Source: Lingula anatina (taxonomy: Eukaryota > Brachiopoda > Lingulata > Lingulida > Lingulidae). Taken from it: a DNA stretch of 64,000 bases. The notes beneath the pieces are model-generated. The model saw only the letters and a program-made list of their open reading frames with translations, made no database searches and had not been told where the DNA came from. The position numbers and the translations under genes were made by a program. Of the stretch, positions 61,950-64,000 are shown in pieces; within the stretch, counting starts at the first letter, position 1; each line of letters starts with the position of its first letter. The stretch covers positions 727,723 through 791,722 of the forward strand of contig NW_019775802.1 of NCBI RefSeq assembly GCF_001039355.2. Direction: 5' to 3'.

Positions 61950-63590
61950 GGTCATTTCGGGCATTTGTTTATAATATTTATTTTTGACAACAACGAAAAC
62001 TTAACAGAAAAATCGCAAACAACATTGTGCATAAGTAGCCCATAAGCTGTATCTGTCAACATACCTATGTGGTGCGGTGCTATTGCTGCTCTGCTCTGTG
62101 CAGATTGGCACAGAAGGACTAGATGCATGTGCCATATTATCGTCTCGCGCCGCCATTTTCAATGTTCTGGGAATTTAAAAAACCGTAAGGAGAGTAGCGT
62201 CTAAGAATAAAGAAAAGTGTACCTCTATCTTTGTATAAAGCAGTGGTAGTCTATCAGTACTATTTTATGTTGTATAACTTTTATTATCAATTATCAAAAA
62301 CAAAACAAATATGTTCTGTTGTAGCACAAATATGTTACATCATTATCTTGACAACCACATTCCCTTTCGCTCCCCACAAAATCAATACCAGGTGGCGGTA
62401 GCACGCGACATGGTAGCAAGTGCTTGGTGTAGGTAGTACAAGTGAATGTTTCAAAACACTCCGTCGGCATAATGAAACTTCTCTGATGCCAAGAGCAAGA
62501 CGGAAACCTGTGCGATTTAGAGGTAAGAATCGATTAAAATCCCATATTCCAAATACCTGTTAACCCACTGACTCCCTGCCAGTTGTCTACAGTCATTCTA
62601 AGCCAAGCATTACTGCTACAGGCGGCCTGCTACAGGTACTAGTATTTACCATTTTACTCTGTTATTTAGTACTACTGGTACAACATACTTAAAGATCTGA
62701 AGCTCAGGAGATAAGAGTGGTCTGTAAAAGTAAGTATCAATAGCACGTAATCACACAATTTAGATAAATCAGCTGCTGTCCAATTATTCCTAAATGTAAA
62801 GTCTTTTTCTAGATCATAGATATCAGTCTTTTAGTCATTGGTCTTTATTGCAACCCTGAAATGATGTATAAATGTTCACAGGGGAAACTGTCCTGATGGG
62901 TATACATTTGGTATGTTTTGTACCTGGCTGACCCATTTCCATAGGCGTTACGCAATAGTGTCGATCACTAAACTTCACTTTCCAAATGCAAAGTAGCTGG
63001 TATCTTATTGTTTAACAGCATATACACTATGGCTAAAAAAAAACACGACAACTGGTACGCGTATGATCGATAACTGATTTAATTCTCGTAAGATTACCAT
63101 CCGCCCCCTTCCTTATGAATAGGTATTACTTTATTAATACAATGCAACCATCGTGTAGCCGCATGTTAGAAGACAATGTATGATTACGCACAGCAGTAGG
63201 AGGCCGCTACCCCTTCGCAGCAAGGAGTCAACTAAGCCGCATGTTAGAAGACAATGTGTGTTTACTCACAGCAGTAGGAGGCCGCTACTCCTTCCCAGCA
63301 AGACACAAACACTGATGCGAGTGACCCTAGCCTCATTAGGGGTGAGAGGCTGTCCTTTCATGATTGGTATTGTTCATTAGCACACTTCTTAATCAGTTTT
63401 CTCACGCACGCACGCCTCTTACTTGGTTGCTTTCAAACATTGCCTCAATCGGCCAAGAATGTGATCACATTTATCTGCCGACAAACTAAGCCTTAGGCGT
63501 ATTGTTAGGAAACTAGGATCTTCAAAAAACGGACCAATATCTATGATATCTTTTACGTTTTGCTATACGAAAATTACAAATTCATTGATA
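61950..63590. repeat. Copy 2 of the exact 1,641-bp duplication
   Basis: It repeats 60308-61948, including YTHDC2 exon 1 at 62065-62156 (ATG at 62154-62156 on the minus strand) and the candidate divergent exon at 62486-62522. After 63590 it continues into unique sequence, so it is the start of the next contig. Confidence 0.93.
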
Positions 63591-64000
63591 TCTTTTTATA
63601 CATGCACGTCGCGTCTAGTTTTGCGTTAACGGGTCCTACAATTGTTCCGCCTTGCATTTGTAGTCGAACATGCTTCCTATATATGCAACCGTATCAGACT
63701 CATTGCATCGGAGAAGTTTTGTCAATATTTTAAAAAAATACAAATATTTGTGTCCCAGAAAGCATTCATTGACCGTGTCTTTCCATGGGGTGATACTTTA
63801 CCAGCACATCTATTTCTGTAAAAATTAATGCATCGCTGCCCTTCATATGAAACACATGAAAACATGAGACCTAGCGATGCGTGTTATCGTGTGCATTATT
63901 TGTCGTACGGGGGCCTATCTTTAGGCAGGTGACATTATTTGTCTACACACCTACCCGGCTATTGCAAGTAATTCAAGCAAAAGGACATGAGTGACCGGGG
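63591..64000. other. Unique non-coding sequence at the window end
   Basis: I recognise nothing here. If the candidate divergent gene is real, this would be part of its first intron. Confidence 0.4.

Noticed and set aside
1-64000. CRISPR arrays, bacterial operons or integrated viral genes
   Set aside because: No regularly spaced repeats, ribosome-binding sites, or capsid, polymerase or integrase-like frames were seen. The splice structure is eukaryotic throughout.

Overview
This is animal nuclear DNA: AT-rich, intron-rich, with interspersed repeats, microsatellites and GT-AG spliced genes. Two secreted C-type lectins, a UDP-glucuronosyltransferase (UGT) relic, a YTHDC2 orthologue and strong allelic divergence suggest a marine invertebrate, perhaps a deuterostome such as amphioxus or a hemichordate. 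The species cannot be fixed from the sequence. The window is draft assembly: five single-N joins lie at 10261, 35904, 49322, 55520 and 61949.

Layout. 1-8737 holds no supported gene. 9003-14947 (+) is lectin gene A (3 coding exons, 381 aa): signal peptide, coiled coils and an EPN-type C-type lectin domain. 14948-41890 has no recognisable gene. It contains a 550-bp MITE-like element (28531-29080) and a block of about 5 kb present twice (30468-35903 and 35905-40697). About 41890-43020 (-) is a broken UGT. 46246-51361 (+) is lectin gene B (447 aa), with the same exon phases and architecture as A, behind a TATA box and a non-coding first exon. 53009-60514 (-) is the N-terminal half of YTHDC2 (R3H domain, DExH helicase N-lobe, ankyrin insertion). 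The helicase C lobe and YTH domain are not in the window. 60515-61948 carries the YTHDC2 promoter and perhaps the first exon of a divergent gene; 61950-63590 repeats it exactly.

Most large duplications begin or end exactly at a single N. They look like unmerged contig ends or alternative haplotypes, not biological tandem copies. They duplicate YTHDC2 exons 1, 8 and 9. Counting them once, the locus is about 56.5 kb.

The most interesting biology is (1) a pair of coiled-coil, collagen-free, EPN-type secreted lectins, plausibly multimeric soluble glycan receptors; (2) a TTAA-flanked 619-bp non-autonomous element present in one haplotype and cleanly absent from the other, with a second family member in YTHDC2 intron 7; and (3) a YTHDC2 gene whose C-terminal half is missing where it converges with a lectin gene.
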